Below, in pieces: positions 1-7,207 of a stretch of DNA of 9,790 bases (position 1 is the stretch's first letter; each line of letters starts with the position of its first letter). The position numbers and the translations under genes are program-made. The notes below the pieces were generated by a model, which saw nothing but the letters and a program-made list of their open reading frames with translations, had not been told where the DNA came from and searched no databases. This stretch comes from CAYVQU01 sp964453155 (GTDB lineage: Bacteria; Chloroflexota; Anaerolineae; Anaerolineales; UBA11858): contig CAYVQU010000188.1 of assembly GCA_964453155.1 (NCBI GenBank), positions 1 to 9,790 on the forward strand, in the 5' to 3' direction.

Positions 1-24
1 GCTCAGTTTGGACTGGTTTACCAT
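1..24 (-). CDS. Possible restart or C-terminal half of the split MFS transporter (partial)
   Basis: An ATG at 24-22 opens a frame that runs off the left edge and reads MVNQSKLS. It is in the same frame as the MFS gene that stops at 36-34, and only nine bases separate the stop from this ATG. An AAGGGG stretch overlapping the stop sits five bases before the ATG and could serve as a ribosome binding site. It could be the second half of a transporter broken by a nonsense codon and rescued by reinitiation, or the start of an unrelated coupled gene. Eight residues are too few to decide. Confidence 0.3.
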
Positions 25-33
25 GTTCACCCC

Positions 34-729
34 TTATTGTGAATAGACTCTCAGGTTGATGACTTCATTGGCTGCGCTGATCCATAAACCAATGGCCAGC
101 CCGGCCAGTGCCGGTCCAAACCGCAGCACCTGGATAGATTTAGACCACATTTCGGACCAATCGGCCTGATCATCGACTTCGGCTGGAATGAGTTTGGTAA
201 TCAGAAAGATGGCGATGATGCCCAAGATGGCAAACACCCAGAAGGGTGAAATCCAACCGCCGCGGGCGATTAAAAATCCAGTGATGGGGATCCCAATGAA
301 AAAAGCCAATGACCAACCCAATTCGGTTATGGCCACAGCCAGCCCGCGGCGTTCATACGGTACCTGATCCCCCAAGTAGCCATGCATATGGGGATCAAAC
401 ATGTATTTCCCGATGGTTGTTAAAATTAAAGAAACCACAAAAACCGGAAAAATGGGCCACAGGACCACGATCATAACCCCCGCTGTAAACAAACCCAACC
501 CTGTCAACATCCCAAAACGGCGACCGCGGCTTTCGGTCAGAATGGCCAGAAATGGGCCGAACATCCCCGCAATTTGACGTCCAGATAGAGCCAGTGAAAA
601 TGTCGTGATACTCACCCCCAACCCGCGAGCTAAAATGGGTAAAAAAGGATAAACCATCCGGAACATGGTGTTGAAGACGGTTCGAATAAAGGCAAACGCG
701 GCGATATTGAGGCGGAGGGAACGGTTCAT
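34..729 (-). CDS. Major facilitator superfamily transporter, N-terminal half only
   Basis: Integral membrane protein of the MFS type; substrate unknown. The 231 residues hold about six hydrophobic helices (roughly 8-34, 42-64, 73-94, 95-114, 128-154, 160-181). After a charged central loop (182-202) comes the beginning of a seventh helix (about 205-224), where the protein ends. The loop after helix 2 has the MFS motif-A-like ESRGRRFGM (66-74), and the loop after helix 4 has DQVPYERRG (121-129). MFS proteins usually have about 400 residues and twelve helices, so this is half-size. The reading frame continues in phase past the TAA, and an ATG with a possible ribosome site follows 9 bases later, which suggests a nonsense mutation or a split gene. 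No clear Shine-Dalgarno sequence precedes the ATG at 729. It lies 19 bp after the membrane-protein gene on the same strand, so co-transcription is likely. MFS assignment is firm; functionality is not. Confidence 0.8.
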   Translation of the reverse strand: MNRSLRLNIAAFAFIRTVFNTMFRMVYPFLPILARGLGVSITTFSLALSGRQIAGMFGPFLAILTESRGRRFGMLTGLGLFTAGVMIVVLWPIFPVFVVSLILTTIGKYMFDPHMHGYLGDQVPYERRGLAVAITELGWSLAFFIGIPITGFLIARGGWISPFWVFAILGIIAIFLITKLIPAEVDDQADWSEMWSKSIQVLRFGPALAGLAIGLWISAANEVINLRVYSQ

Positions 730-743
730 ATTTTGTAGTAGGT

Positions 744-760
744 GTGAGTCACCGACTCAC
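744..760. repeat. Short hairpin across the membrane-protein stop codon
   Basis: Arms GTGAGTC (744-750) and GACTCAC (754-760) form a perfect 7-bp stem with a three-base loop. It covers the last codons and stop of the gene ending at 749 and lies 15 bases before the MFS start. No T-run follows on the minus strand, so it does not look like an intrinsic terminator; it could affect mRNA stability or be incidental. Confidence 0.45.
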
Positions 761-1381
761 CCTTTCGATTGATTTAAACCACCGCGCCACCTGCCAGGCG
801 GCCAGGAACAGTAAAACGTTAAGTCCGGCAAAAAATAGTTGGATTCGCCCGGCGTTGGTGGAATCAAGCATCGGGCTGGGGGGATGCATGACATTTTCGG
901 TGGCCCGTAAAGTGACGAAGAGGGCGATCACATAGATTAAATTCCACCCTGAAGCCCATGAAACTGGCAGAAACGACAGGCCTAGTTGCAGTAATATGCC
1001 TGTTATGGCGAAGATGGCTGCCATCCGCCAGCGCGGTTCGGCCAGGAATAACCCATTCCAATTGGCTTCCATCGCCCACAACGAAATTGGGAGATAGGTA
1101 ATCCAGAAAAATAACCCAGTTCGGCCTAGGGCGCGCGACCAGAGGTGAAAATCATTCGTGGTAGAGGCAGATCTTAGCCCTGCCTTTACCATGATGATTA
1201 TTCCAACCAACCCTACAATCCCGGCGGCAATGAAGGCGACCAACGCGGCCCATACCCAGGCCCCGTGGAGATAAACCACCCGTGCATTCGACCCCAATGT
1301 TGCTTCCTCAGGGCTGATCATGGTTACCAGGGCAGTGATTGCCGAGAAAATAATAAACCAAAGTATCGGAGATTTTTTCAT
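749..1381 (-). CDS. Six-helix membrane protein, weakly CcmC/CcsA-like
   Basis: This is a 210-residue integral membrane protein with about six hydrophobic helices (roughly 5-22, 38-64, 86-104, 118-138, 142-158, 178-198). I do not recognise it with certainty. Two features recall haem-handling proteins of the CcmC/CcsA/HemX group: an N-terminal PEEATLGSNARVVYLHGAW (24-42), which resembles the CcmC region around its first conserved histidine, and a late TENVMHPPSPM (161-171), like the second conserved histidine. The loop between helices 3 and 4 is tryptophan-rich (WAMEANWNGLF, 102-112) but lacks the standard WGxWWxWD haem motif, so it may be a divergent relative with another job. No Shine-Dalgarno sequence is visible before the ATG at 1381; a strong palindrome begins 13 bases upstream. 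No other cytochrome c maturation gene is in view. Confidence 0.5.
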   Translation of the reverse strand: MKKSPILWFIIFSAITALVTMISPEEATLGSNARVVYLHGAWVWAALVAFIAAGIVGLVGIIIMVKAGLRSASTTNDFHLWSRALGRTGLFFWITYLPISLWAMEANWNGLFLAEPRWRMAAIFAITGILLQLGLSFLPVSWASGWNLIYVIALFVTLRATENVMHPPSPMLDSTNAGRIQLFFAGLNVLLFLAAWQVARWFKSIERVSR

Positions 1382-1394
1382 AAGTATACGCGTT

Positions 1395-1422
1395 GTAGGG
1401 GCGGGTCTAGACCCGCCCCTAC
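1395..1422. repeat. Perfect 28-bp GC-rich palindrome
   Basis: The arm GTAGGGGCGGGTCT (1395-1408) is followed directly by its exact reverse complement (1409-1422), with no spacer. It fills nearly half of the 63-bp gap between the mutase stop and the membrane-protein start. There is no T-run on either side, so it does not fit a classical intrinsic terminator, although such a hairpin could stall polymerase. From memory, similar palindromes built on GTAGGGGCGGGT are dispersed many times in some Chloroflexota and cyanobacterial genomes, which would make this a REP-like or MITE-derived element; I could not check this. Confidence 0.75.
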
Positions 1423-1444
1423 CATAAATTGGAATATTTCTATT

Positions 1445-3124
1445 TTATATCCAATTCGGTTCCTGGTACACCCCAAATACACCTTTCATCACATCCATTA
1501 TTTCCCCCAAAGTGGCATACGCCCGTACAGCCTCCAAAATATAGGGCATGGTGTTTTCACTGCCCTGGCAAGCGAGGCGCAGCCGATCAAGGGTTTGGCC
1601 GACGTGGCCGTTATCGCGCCCTTCCCGAACTTGGGCCAGCCGGGCCATCTGGCGTTCGTAGCCCTGGGGATCCATCTTTAACAGTGGGACAGAGAGAGGT
1701 TTATCTTCGGCGTAGGCGTTGATACCCACAATGTGACGGACATTGGCATCGATTTCGCGTTGGTACCGGTAAGCCGCGTCGGCGATCTCCGACTGGAAGA
1801 ACCCCTTTTCGATGGCCGGGAGCATTCCGCCTAAATCTTCAATCCTTTGGAAATAGTCATAGGCTTGTTTTTCGATCCGGTTGGTTTGAGCTTCGATGAA
1901 ATAGGAACCACCAAGGGGGTCGATTGTATTGGTCACGCCTGATTCTTCGGCGATAATTTGCTGGGTGCGTAAGGCCACGGTAACCGCATGTTCAGAAGGT
2001 AGGGCCAGGGCCTCGTCCATGCTGTTGGTGTGCAGGGATTGGGTGCCCCCAAGAACCGCGGCTAAGGCCTGAATGGCCACCCGTACTACGTTATTCTCAA
2101 CCTGCTGGGCGGTTAGGGATACTCCCGCGGTTTGGGTATGGAACCGCAGCAGCCAGGAGCGAGGGTTCTTGGCCCCGAAAGTTTCTTTCATCTCTCTAGC
2201 CCAAATGCGCCGGGCGGCCCGATATTTGGCAATCTCTTCGAAGAAATCGTTATGGGCGTTTAAGAAGAAGGATAGCCGGGGGGCAAATTCGTCGATATCT
2301 AAGCCCCGTTCCAGTGCCCAGCGGACGTATTCCAGCCCGTCGGCCAGGGTGAAGGCTAATTCCTGGGCGGCAGTGGAACCGGCTTCTCGGATATGATAGC
2401 CAGAGATCGAGATTGTGTTCCATTGGGGCAGTGTGTTAGTACCAAATTCGACGGTATCGGTGACCAATCGCATCGAGGGTTCGGGTGGGAAAATGTATTC
2501 TTTTTGGGCGATATATTCTTTGAGAATATCATTTTGGATCGTACCCCGCAGTTGGTCGGGACGCACCCCCTGTTTTTCAGCCGTGGCGATGTACATGGCC
2601 CAGATGATGGCCGCGGGCGAGTTGATCGTCATGCTGGTGGAGACTTTATCCAGTGGAATGTCGGCCAGGAGGTACTCCATATCTTTAAGCGATGAAACCG
2701 CGACCCCGCATTTACCGAACTCGCCCAGGGCTTCGGGAGCATCAGTATCGTAGCCCATTAGGGTTGGCATATCGAAGGCGATCGACAGCCCGGTTTGACC
2801 CTGTTCCAGGAGATATTTGAAGCGTTGATTGGTTTCTTCAGCGGTGCCAAATCCAGCGAACATCCGCATCGTCCACAGGCGACCGCGGTGCATGGTGGCA
2901 TGAACCCCGCGCGTGTAGGGGTATTCTCCTGGATTACCGAGATCAGCTTCATAATCCAGGTTAGCAATATCCTGGGGCGTGTACAGCCGCTCAATTGGGT
3001 CAGAGGAGGTCGTGATAAATTGATCTTGCCGTTCGGGAAAGTGATTCAGGGTCGGGTTTAGCGTTCTTTTTTCCCAATCTTCGGTTTGACGCTGTAATTT
3101 CTCAAGCTTACGGGGATCGAACAT
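1445..3124 (-). CDS. icmA: Acyl-CoA mutase large subunit, isobutyryl-CoA mutase type
   Basis: Catalytic chain of an adenosylcobalamin-dependent acyl-CoA mutase, which moves a CoA-thioester group between adjacent carbons by radical chemistry. The 559 residues are the substrate barrel only: the protein ends at GVYQEPNWI with no B12-binding DxHxxG domain, so a separate small subunit is required and none is in the window. The family core is clear: YTRGVHATMHRGRLWTMR (70-87), TGLSIAFDMPT (111-121), GTIQNDILKEYI (194-205), SISGYHIREAG (239-249, His244 being the active-site histidine), GGTQSLHTNS (359-368). Two pocket residues separate the subfamilies. Methylmalonyl-CoA mutase has Tyr89 and Arg207 (Propionibacterium numbering); here the same positions are Phe89 (RMFAGF) and Gln207 (YIAQKEY), as in isobutyryl-CoA mutase IcmA. 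Isobutyryl-CoA/n-butyryl-CoA interconversion is therefore the best guess. Automated annotation would probably call it methylmalonyl-CoA mutase. The start is backed by AGGAG six bases upstream. Confidence 0.85.
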   Translation of the reverse strand: MFDPRKLEKLQRQTEDWEKRTLNPTLNHFPERQDQFITTSSDPIERLYTPQDIANLDYEADLGNPGEYPYTRGVHATMHRGRLWTMRMFAGFGTAEETNQRFKYLLEQGQTGLSIAFDMPTLMGYDTDAPEALGEFGKCGVAVSSLKDMEYLLADIPLDKVSTSMTINSPAAIIWAMYIATAEKQGVRPDQLRGTIQNDILKEYIAQKEYIFPPEPSMRLVTDTVEFGTNTLPQWNTISISGYHIREAGSTAAQELAFTLADGLEYVRWALERGLDIDEFAPRLSFFLNAHNDFFEEIAKYRAARRIWAREMKETFGAKNPRSWLLRFHTQTAGVSLTAQQVENNVVRVAIQALAAVLGGTQSLHTNSMDEALALPSEHAVTVALRTQQIIAEESGVTNTIDPLGGSYFIEAQTNRIEKQAYDYFQRIEDLGGMLPAIEKGFFQSEIADAAYRYQREIDANVRHIVGINAYAEDKPLSVPLLKMDPQGYERQMARLAQVREGRDNGHVGQTLDRLRLACQGSENTMPYILEAVRAYATLGEIMDVMKGVFGVYQEPNWI

Positions 3125-3130
3125 GGATTG

Positions 3131-3135
3131 CTCCT
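3131..3135 (-). promoter_or_regulatory. Ribosome binding site of the mutase gene
   Basis: AGGAG on the minus strand lies six bases before the ATG at 3124. It fixes the start at MFDPRKLEK. No convincing promoter was found for this gene in the 94-bp gap; TTGAAG with a poor TATCCA 16 bases later is the best candidate and is weak. Confidence 0.75.
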
Positions 3136-3161
3136 GGATAAGATGGATAATTTGTTCTTCA

Positions 3162-3218
3162 ATTGGTTAGTCGGTTCGCCGGCGGAGAATTGAGCCTCCA
3201 ACGAACAATCCAACCAAT
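3162..3218. repeat. Imperfect inverted repeat between kinase and mutase genes
   Basis: Arms at 3162-3178 (ATTGGTTAGTCGGTTCG) and 3202-3218 (CGAACAATCCAACCAAT) pair at 13 of 17 positions. The 23-base loop contains a second small stem, GGAG (3184-3187) with CTCC (3196-3199). The element ends exactly one base before the kinase stop codon, so on the minus strand it follows the kinase directly. No strong T-run follows it, so termination is possible but not shown. It could equally be a dispersed palindromic repeat or an RNA-stability hairpin. Confidence 0.6.
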
Positions 3219-6200
3219 CTATGCCGGAGGCAGCCAAATCGTGAAAGTGCTGCCTTTGCCAAGTTGACTGTCAATGGTGATTTGCCCATTCATGCGGGTG
3301 ACCAATTCTTTGGAGATGGATAAACCTAAGCCGGTGCCAGAGGCGCCAGTTTTTTCGCTGGCTGCGCCCCGGTAAAACCGATCGAAGAGCAGATGAATTT
3401 CATCAGCAGCCACACCCACCCCGGTATCGATCACATTGATGGTGACCCAATTTTGATTGTCTTTGACCTGCAGAGTGGTTTTCAAATTAATACTTCCACC
3501 CGGTGGGGTGTAATTGATTGCGTTGGTCAGCAGGTTCGAAAGGGCCTGGTTGAGCCAATTGGCATCGGCCAGGGCGGAGGGCAAATCATCTTGGGGGGAA
3601 TACGATAGGCGGATTTCTTTCTGTGCAGCCAGAAAAGCGCGGTCAATGGTCAACTGGTGCACAATCTGATTTACTTTGGTGGGGCGAATTTGACCAGCAA
3701 TTTTGCCCATCTCGATGCGCGAGAAGGTTAGCAGACCTTCAATCAGGTGAGTCAGGCGTTCGGTTTCACGGTGCAAGATGCTCTGATAAGTGGCGCGCTT
3801 GCCCATGTTCTGCTGATTTTCGAGCAGTCCCAAATATAGTGTCAGGTTAGTGAGTGGGGTGCGAAGTTCGTGAGAAACATCGGAGATGAACTGCGATTTG
3901 AGTCGGTCAAGTTCTCGGAAGCGGGTTACATCCCGAAAGACCACCACTTTCCCAATAGGGTGGTGGGCATCGTCTCGGATTTGAGATGCCCGGGCCTGAT
4001 ACGCGCGCCCTTGCACTTCAAGCACGGTATCCATCTCAGGGATATTGATATTTTCTAAACCGTGGAGAAAATCTTGGCTTAGGAGATCTTGTTCAGCGTC
4101 ACAGGCTGCGGCATATAGTTTTTCCCCAGCCTGATTGGCCTGGATCAACTGATTTTCTTCATCTAGCACAAAAACCGCATCAGGAACCGAGGCTAGAATG
4201 CCTTCGATATTGTCTTTAGCCGCCCGTAATTCTGCGGTGCGGAGTTGAACGCGATCTTCCAATTGGGTGGCATAATCTTGAAGTTGTTGGTACAAATCTG
4301 CATTTTGGAGGGCAATAGCAGCATGAGCAGCCAGAGCTTGTCCCCAGGCGATTTCATCTGGTGAGAATACTCGTTCGTGGACATCATCGAGGAGTTCGAC
4401 TAACCCAATTGCCCGATCTTGAAAGAGCAGCGGGATCATCAGGTGTGTTTTGATTTCAGCCTGCTGCATGAATTGACGTTGATTTTCATCGAGGTTCTGG
4501 TTACTAATCTGCGCCTGAATCGGTTGGAATTCTTCGAGGGCTTTCTTTATCAATGGAAACCGATCTAGGTCATAGGGCTGCAGCCAGAAGTCCCCCACAT
4601 TCCAGAATTCAGGAGTGTAATTGGCCATTAAGATCAATTTCCCTGTGCGGGCCTCATAATTGGAGATCACACAAGTTGGGACCGCGAGAATTTCCGTCAT
4701 CTGCTGGGCGACGATGTGAAGTACGTCTTCGATCTGCAAACTACTCGAGACGGTAGCCGCGGCGGTGACTAGCGCGGCCATTTCCTCCGCCCGCCGTTCG
4801 CTGGCGGTAAATAAACGCGCGTTTTGGATGGCTGTGGCCGCGTGATCGGCAAAAATGAGCAGCCGCCGGGTGGTTTCGGGGGTAAAGAAATTGCGAATAT
4901 CGCTATCAACGTTCAAAAAACCCACCACTTCATCATCCAACATAACAGGGACCCCGGCGTATCCTTTGATCCACTCTAGTTCTGGGAGCGGAATCCAATT
5001 AGGGTCGATGGTGGTATCGGGAACCAGATAAGCTTCGCCATCCAACATCTTGGCGATATTTGGGGCTTGCAGAGAAATCCGGAAAGAATCGAGCATTTCG
5101 ATATAACTCGGAATGTCTTCATAGCCGTGGTGATGTCGGATCGTGGCAAAGTTTTCAGAGATCATTAAGAAGTTAGCGGCTCGACAGGGCACAACTTGCA
5201 TGACCTGGGTCAGAATAAGATCCAACACCTCTTCTAGTTCGAGACTGCTGTTGATCGAAGCTGCGGCCTGAATAAGCGCCTCGGCCAATACGCGTTGATT
5301 CTGCTCCTGTTGGAATAAACGCGCATTTTGGATCGCGGTAGCCGCATGGGTACCAAAGCGAGTTAGGGTGGTGACCATTTCAGGCGTAATCCCCTCAACT
5401 CGGTCGCTATCAGCGTGTAAAATGCCAACCACTTCGTCATTGACCGTCAGCGGAATCCCCGCGTAGGATTTTACCCACTCGGTTCCGGGGGCTGGTTGCC
5501 ATAGTTTGCTGGCCGAAACGTCACCGACCAACACGGGTTTCTTGCGATCCACCATAATTTTGAAAGTGGGGAATTTTTCCATCAGATCTGGATCAGCCAA
5601 AACCTCCAATGAACCCGGGAGTTCATCATACCCTTTTGACCGGATTTGACCAACGGTATCATTCTCGATGACCATAACATTGACTGCCCGACAGGGGACT
5701 ACCCGCAGCGCTTGTTGCAAAATTTGATCGAGTAGGGCTTCTAATTCAAGCGTGCTGTTTAAGCTGGCCGCAGCCTGCCCCAAGGCTTCAGATAAGTTCC
5801 GTTGATCTTGTTCGGCCTGGTATAAGCGCGTATTTTGGATGATTATTGCCAGGGTTTGTGCCAGGGTCATACCTAGCTGTAGTTCACTAGGCTCGAAAGA
5901 ATGGGGTTTATCAAAATAAATGGTTAAAGCCCCAATCGGAAAATCTTGGAACAAAATTGGTAGTATCAGTAAAGCCCGGACCTCATATTCGGCCATAAAA
6001 TGGATTCGGTCGCCATAAGTCGAATCCGCGAGCGTGTCGGTTACGAACACCGGTTGCAAAGTTTTACGAGCCGTATCACCCGGCAAACCATGGTAATCGC
6101 GCGCAATCCTTTGGGCATATTCTGGCGCCACATTATGTGATTTCGTATTGGTAATTTGCTTGGTATCGGGGTCAACAAAATATATCGCACTGGCATTCGC

Positions 6201-7067
6201 TTCTAATAGTGTTTCGCAGATGATCAAGATTTGGGTCATCAGCAGATCTAAATCGCGAATTTGAACCAGGTCTGCCGTTAGTTTATTAAGCGTTAGAAGT
6301 TGATCTTCATACCGCTGTTGCTGGGCGATATCGCGCACGGTAGCCACAAAAAATTCCGGTTTGTGGTGGACATTTTTGATCACCGAAGCATTGATGGCCA
6401 GAACATAATTGCGCCCTAGTGGCGATTGATACTCAAATTCAAGATAAAGCCGTTTTCGCCGTTCCAGTTGCCGGAGTAAATTTGGGAAATCGGCTGCCAA
6501 CCAGGAGGGCAGCAAATCACTGATATTGAGTTGAATAATTTCGTTGAAATCACTACCGAAGATATAGGCAACTGAGGCGTTCACATACAGAATCTCACCT
6601 TCAAAATCTGCAATCAGCAGCCCATCCCACATTGTGTCGGCGGCGGCTTGTAGAGTAATTTGGGTAGATTTGGTCTGCTCCTGAACCAGGCTAAAGGCCA
6701 AATCAGAGGCAATTTCCTGGCATACCTGAGTTTCTGCTTTATCTAATTGCCGGGAATCCCCTAAATGGATGATCAATTCACCAAAATGGTGATTTTCAGC
6801 TTGGATTGGAAAGGATATTGCGTCTTTTGGGGGTGTATCCAAATTCTTTATGTCTGTAGGTTGGTTCCCAGCCTGAAAAATCCGCCCCTTAATTCCTGCG
6901 AATTTAATCGGGAGCGAGATCCATACGAACGACGAAATTTGGGCACCAACAATTTGATCACAGACTTGTTGGAATATAATCTGGGGCGCGGTACCGCGCC
7001 CGATTAAACGGTTAATATTGCTTGAAATTTGGAAAAATTGGGTAAGTTTCGATTTAGCAACCGGCAT
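3219..7067 (-). CDS. Soluble multi-GAF/PAS sensor histidine kinase
   Basis: Cytoplasmic two-component sensor kinase of 1282 residues; I see no transmembrane segment or signal peptide. Likely domain order: divergent GAF-like region (about 10-130), PAS (135-250), four GAF domains (about 265-415, 435-585, 605-750, 775-922), a short coiled coil (925-955), PAS (955-1050), HisKA (1054-1120), HATPase (1165-1282). The phosphoacceptor is His1066 in SDVSHELRTPL. The ATPase boxes are intact: LSNLLTNAINYTPPGG (N box), VIDTGVGV (G1), FDRFYRG (F box), GTGLGLSIS (G2). No receiver domain is attached and no response regulator is in the window, so it is an orphan here. GAF domains 2 and 3 are close repeats sharing VVPCRA and HAATAIQNARLF. 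The stimulus cannot be read from sequence; bound small molecules, light or redox are all possible for GAF/PAS. The start has only a weak upstream AGGTAAAG. Kinase identity is firm; exact domain borders are estimates. Confidence 0.93.
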   Translation of the reverse strand: MPVAKSKLTQFFQISSNINRLIGRGTAPQIIFQQVCDQIVGAQISSFVWISLPIKFAGIKGRIFQAGNQPTDIKNLDTPPKDAISFPIQAENHHFGELIIHLGDSRQLDKAETQVCQEIASDLAFSLVQEQTKSTQITLQAAADTMWDGLLIADFEGEILYVNASVAYIFGSDFNEIIQLNISDLLPSWLAADFPNLLRQLERRKRLYLEFEYQSPLGRNYVLAINASVIKNVHHKPEFFVATVRDIAQQQRYEDQLLTLNKLTADLVQIRDLDLLMTQILIICETLLEANASAIYFVDPDTKQITNTKSHNVAPEYAQRIARDYHGLPGDTARKTLQPVFVTDTLADSTYGDRIHFMAEYEVRALLILPILFQDFPIGALTIYFDKPHSFEPSELQLGMTLAQTLAIIIQNTRLYQAEQDQRNLSEALGQAAASLNSTLELEALLDQILQQALRVVPCRAVNVMVIENDTVGQIRSKGYDELPGSLEVLADPDLMEKFPTFKIMVDRKKPVLVGDVSASKLWQPAPGTEWVKSYAGIPLTVNDEVVGILHADSDRVEGITPEMVTTLTRFGTHAATAIQNARLFQQEQNQRVLAEALIQAAASINSSLELEEVLDLILTQVMQVVPCRAANFLMISENFATIRHHHGYEDIPSYIEMLDSFRISLQAPNIAKMLDGEAYLVPDTTIDPNWIPLPELEWIKGYAGVPVMLDDEVVGFLNVDSDIRNFFTPETTRRLLIFADHAATAIQNARLFTASERRAEEMAALVTAAATVSSSLQIEDVLHIVAQQMTEILAVPTCVISNYEARTGKLILMANYTPEFWNVGDFWLQPYDLDRFPLIKKALEEFQPIQAQISNQNLDENQRQFMQQAEIKTHLMIPLLFQDRAIGLVELLDDVHERVFSPDEIAWGQALAAHAAIALQNADLYQQLQDYATQLEDRVQLRTAELRAAKDNIEGILASVPDAVFVLDEENQLIQANQAGEKLYAAACDAEQDLLSQDFLHGLENINIPEMDTVLEVQGRAYQARASQIRDDAHHPIGKVVVFRDVTRFRELDRLKSQFISDVSHELRTPLTNLTLYLGLLENQQNMGKRATYQSILHRETERLTHLIEGLLTFSRIEMGKIAGQIRPTKVNQIVHQLTIDRAFLAAQKEIRLSYSPQDDLPSALADANWLNQALSNLLTNAINYTPPGGSINLKTTLQVKDNQNWVTINVIDTGVGVAADEIHLLFDRFYRGAASEKTGASGTGLGLSISKELVTRMNGQITIDSQLGKGSTFTIWLPPA
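4803..5780 (-). repeat. Internal tandem duplication of a GAF module in the kinase
   Basis: Kinase residues about 430-590 and 597-755 are two copies of one unit. Both begin QAAAS(L/I)NS(T/S)LELE, continue through VVPCRA, then EW(V/I)K(S/G)YAG(I/V)P and (H/N)(A/V)DSD, and end HAATAIQNARLF. The copies have diverged clearly in their middle sections, so this is an old duplication rather than a recent one. A shorter echo (QNTRLYQAEQ, QNADLYQQLQ) closes the flanking GAF domains. Confidence 0.75.
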
Positions 7068-7099
7068 TGGGTCTTTACCTGGTTTTGGAATTGGGCTCC

Positions 7100-7105
7100 A
7101 TTATA
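7100..7105 (-). promoter_or_regulatory. Candidate -10 box of the kinase gene
   Basis: The minus strand reads GGTATATAATGG here, giving a perfect TATAAT at 7105-7100. It would place the transcript start near 7093 and leave a leader of about 26 bases before the ATG at 7067. No good -35 hexamer is found 16-18 bases upstream, so the assignment rests on the -10 alone. Confidence 0.45.
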
Positions 7106-7141
7106 TACCGAATTGACGGCGCGCGTTTCCCATTTCTCACC

Positions 7142-7179
7142 TGACACATGACACCAAACCCGCACCGACACCCTGACAC
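7142..7179 (+). repeat. Repeated TGACAC motifs upstream of miaB
   Basis: TGACAC occurs at 7142-7147, 7149-7154 and 7174-7179, with a related CGACAC at 7166-7171. The last copy overlaps the proposed -35 box of the miaB promoter. They could be operator half-sites, but the spacing is irregular and chance is not excluded. Confidence 0.25.
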
Positions 7180-7201
7180 TTGTTTTTCCAACTGTTATAA
7201 T
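7173..7201 (+). promoter_or_regulatory. Near-consensus sigma70-type promoter for a leaderless miaB mRNA
   Basis: CTGACA (7173-7178, five of six matches to TTGACA) and a perfect TATAAT (7196-7201) are separated by the ideal 17 bases. The ATG at 7208 begins six bases after the -10 box, about where transcription should start. The mRNA would therefore begin with the start codon. No Shine-Dalgarno sequence is present upstream, in keeping with this. Confidence 0.7.
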
Positions 7202-7207
7202 ATGGAT

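Noticed and set aside
1395..1422. Palindrome as a standard rho-independent terminator
   Set aside because: No T-run follows on either strand and it has no loop; a repeat element is the better description.
2393..2753. Plus-strand open frames inside the mutase gene
   Set aside because: They lie wholly antisense to a well-conserved enzyme, lack recognisable domains and ribosome sites, and are shadows of its codon pattern.
1445..3124. Calling the mutase a methylmalonyl-CoA mutase
   Set aside because: Overall similarity would allow it, but the two diagnostic pocket positions carry Phe and Gln as in isobutyryl-CoA mutase. Substrate still needs proof.
7113..7118. TTGACG as a plus-strand -35 box
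   Set aside because: No acceptable -10 hexamer lies 16-18 bases downstream.
7148..7207. ATG at 7148 or 7202 as the miaB start
   Set aside because: The extra residues have no MiaB character; 7148 lies upstream of the -35 box and 7202 directly abuts the -10 box. Position 7208 fits both the promoter and the family N-terminus.
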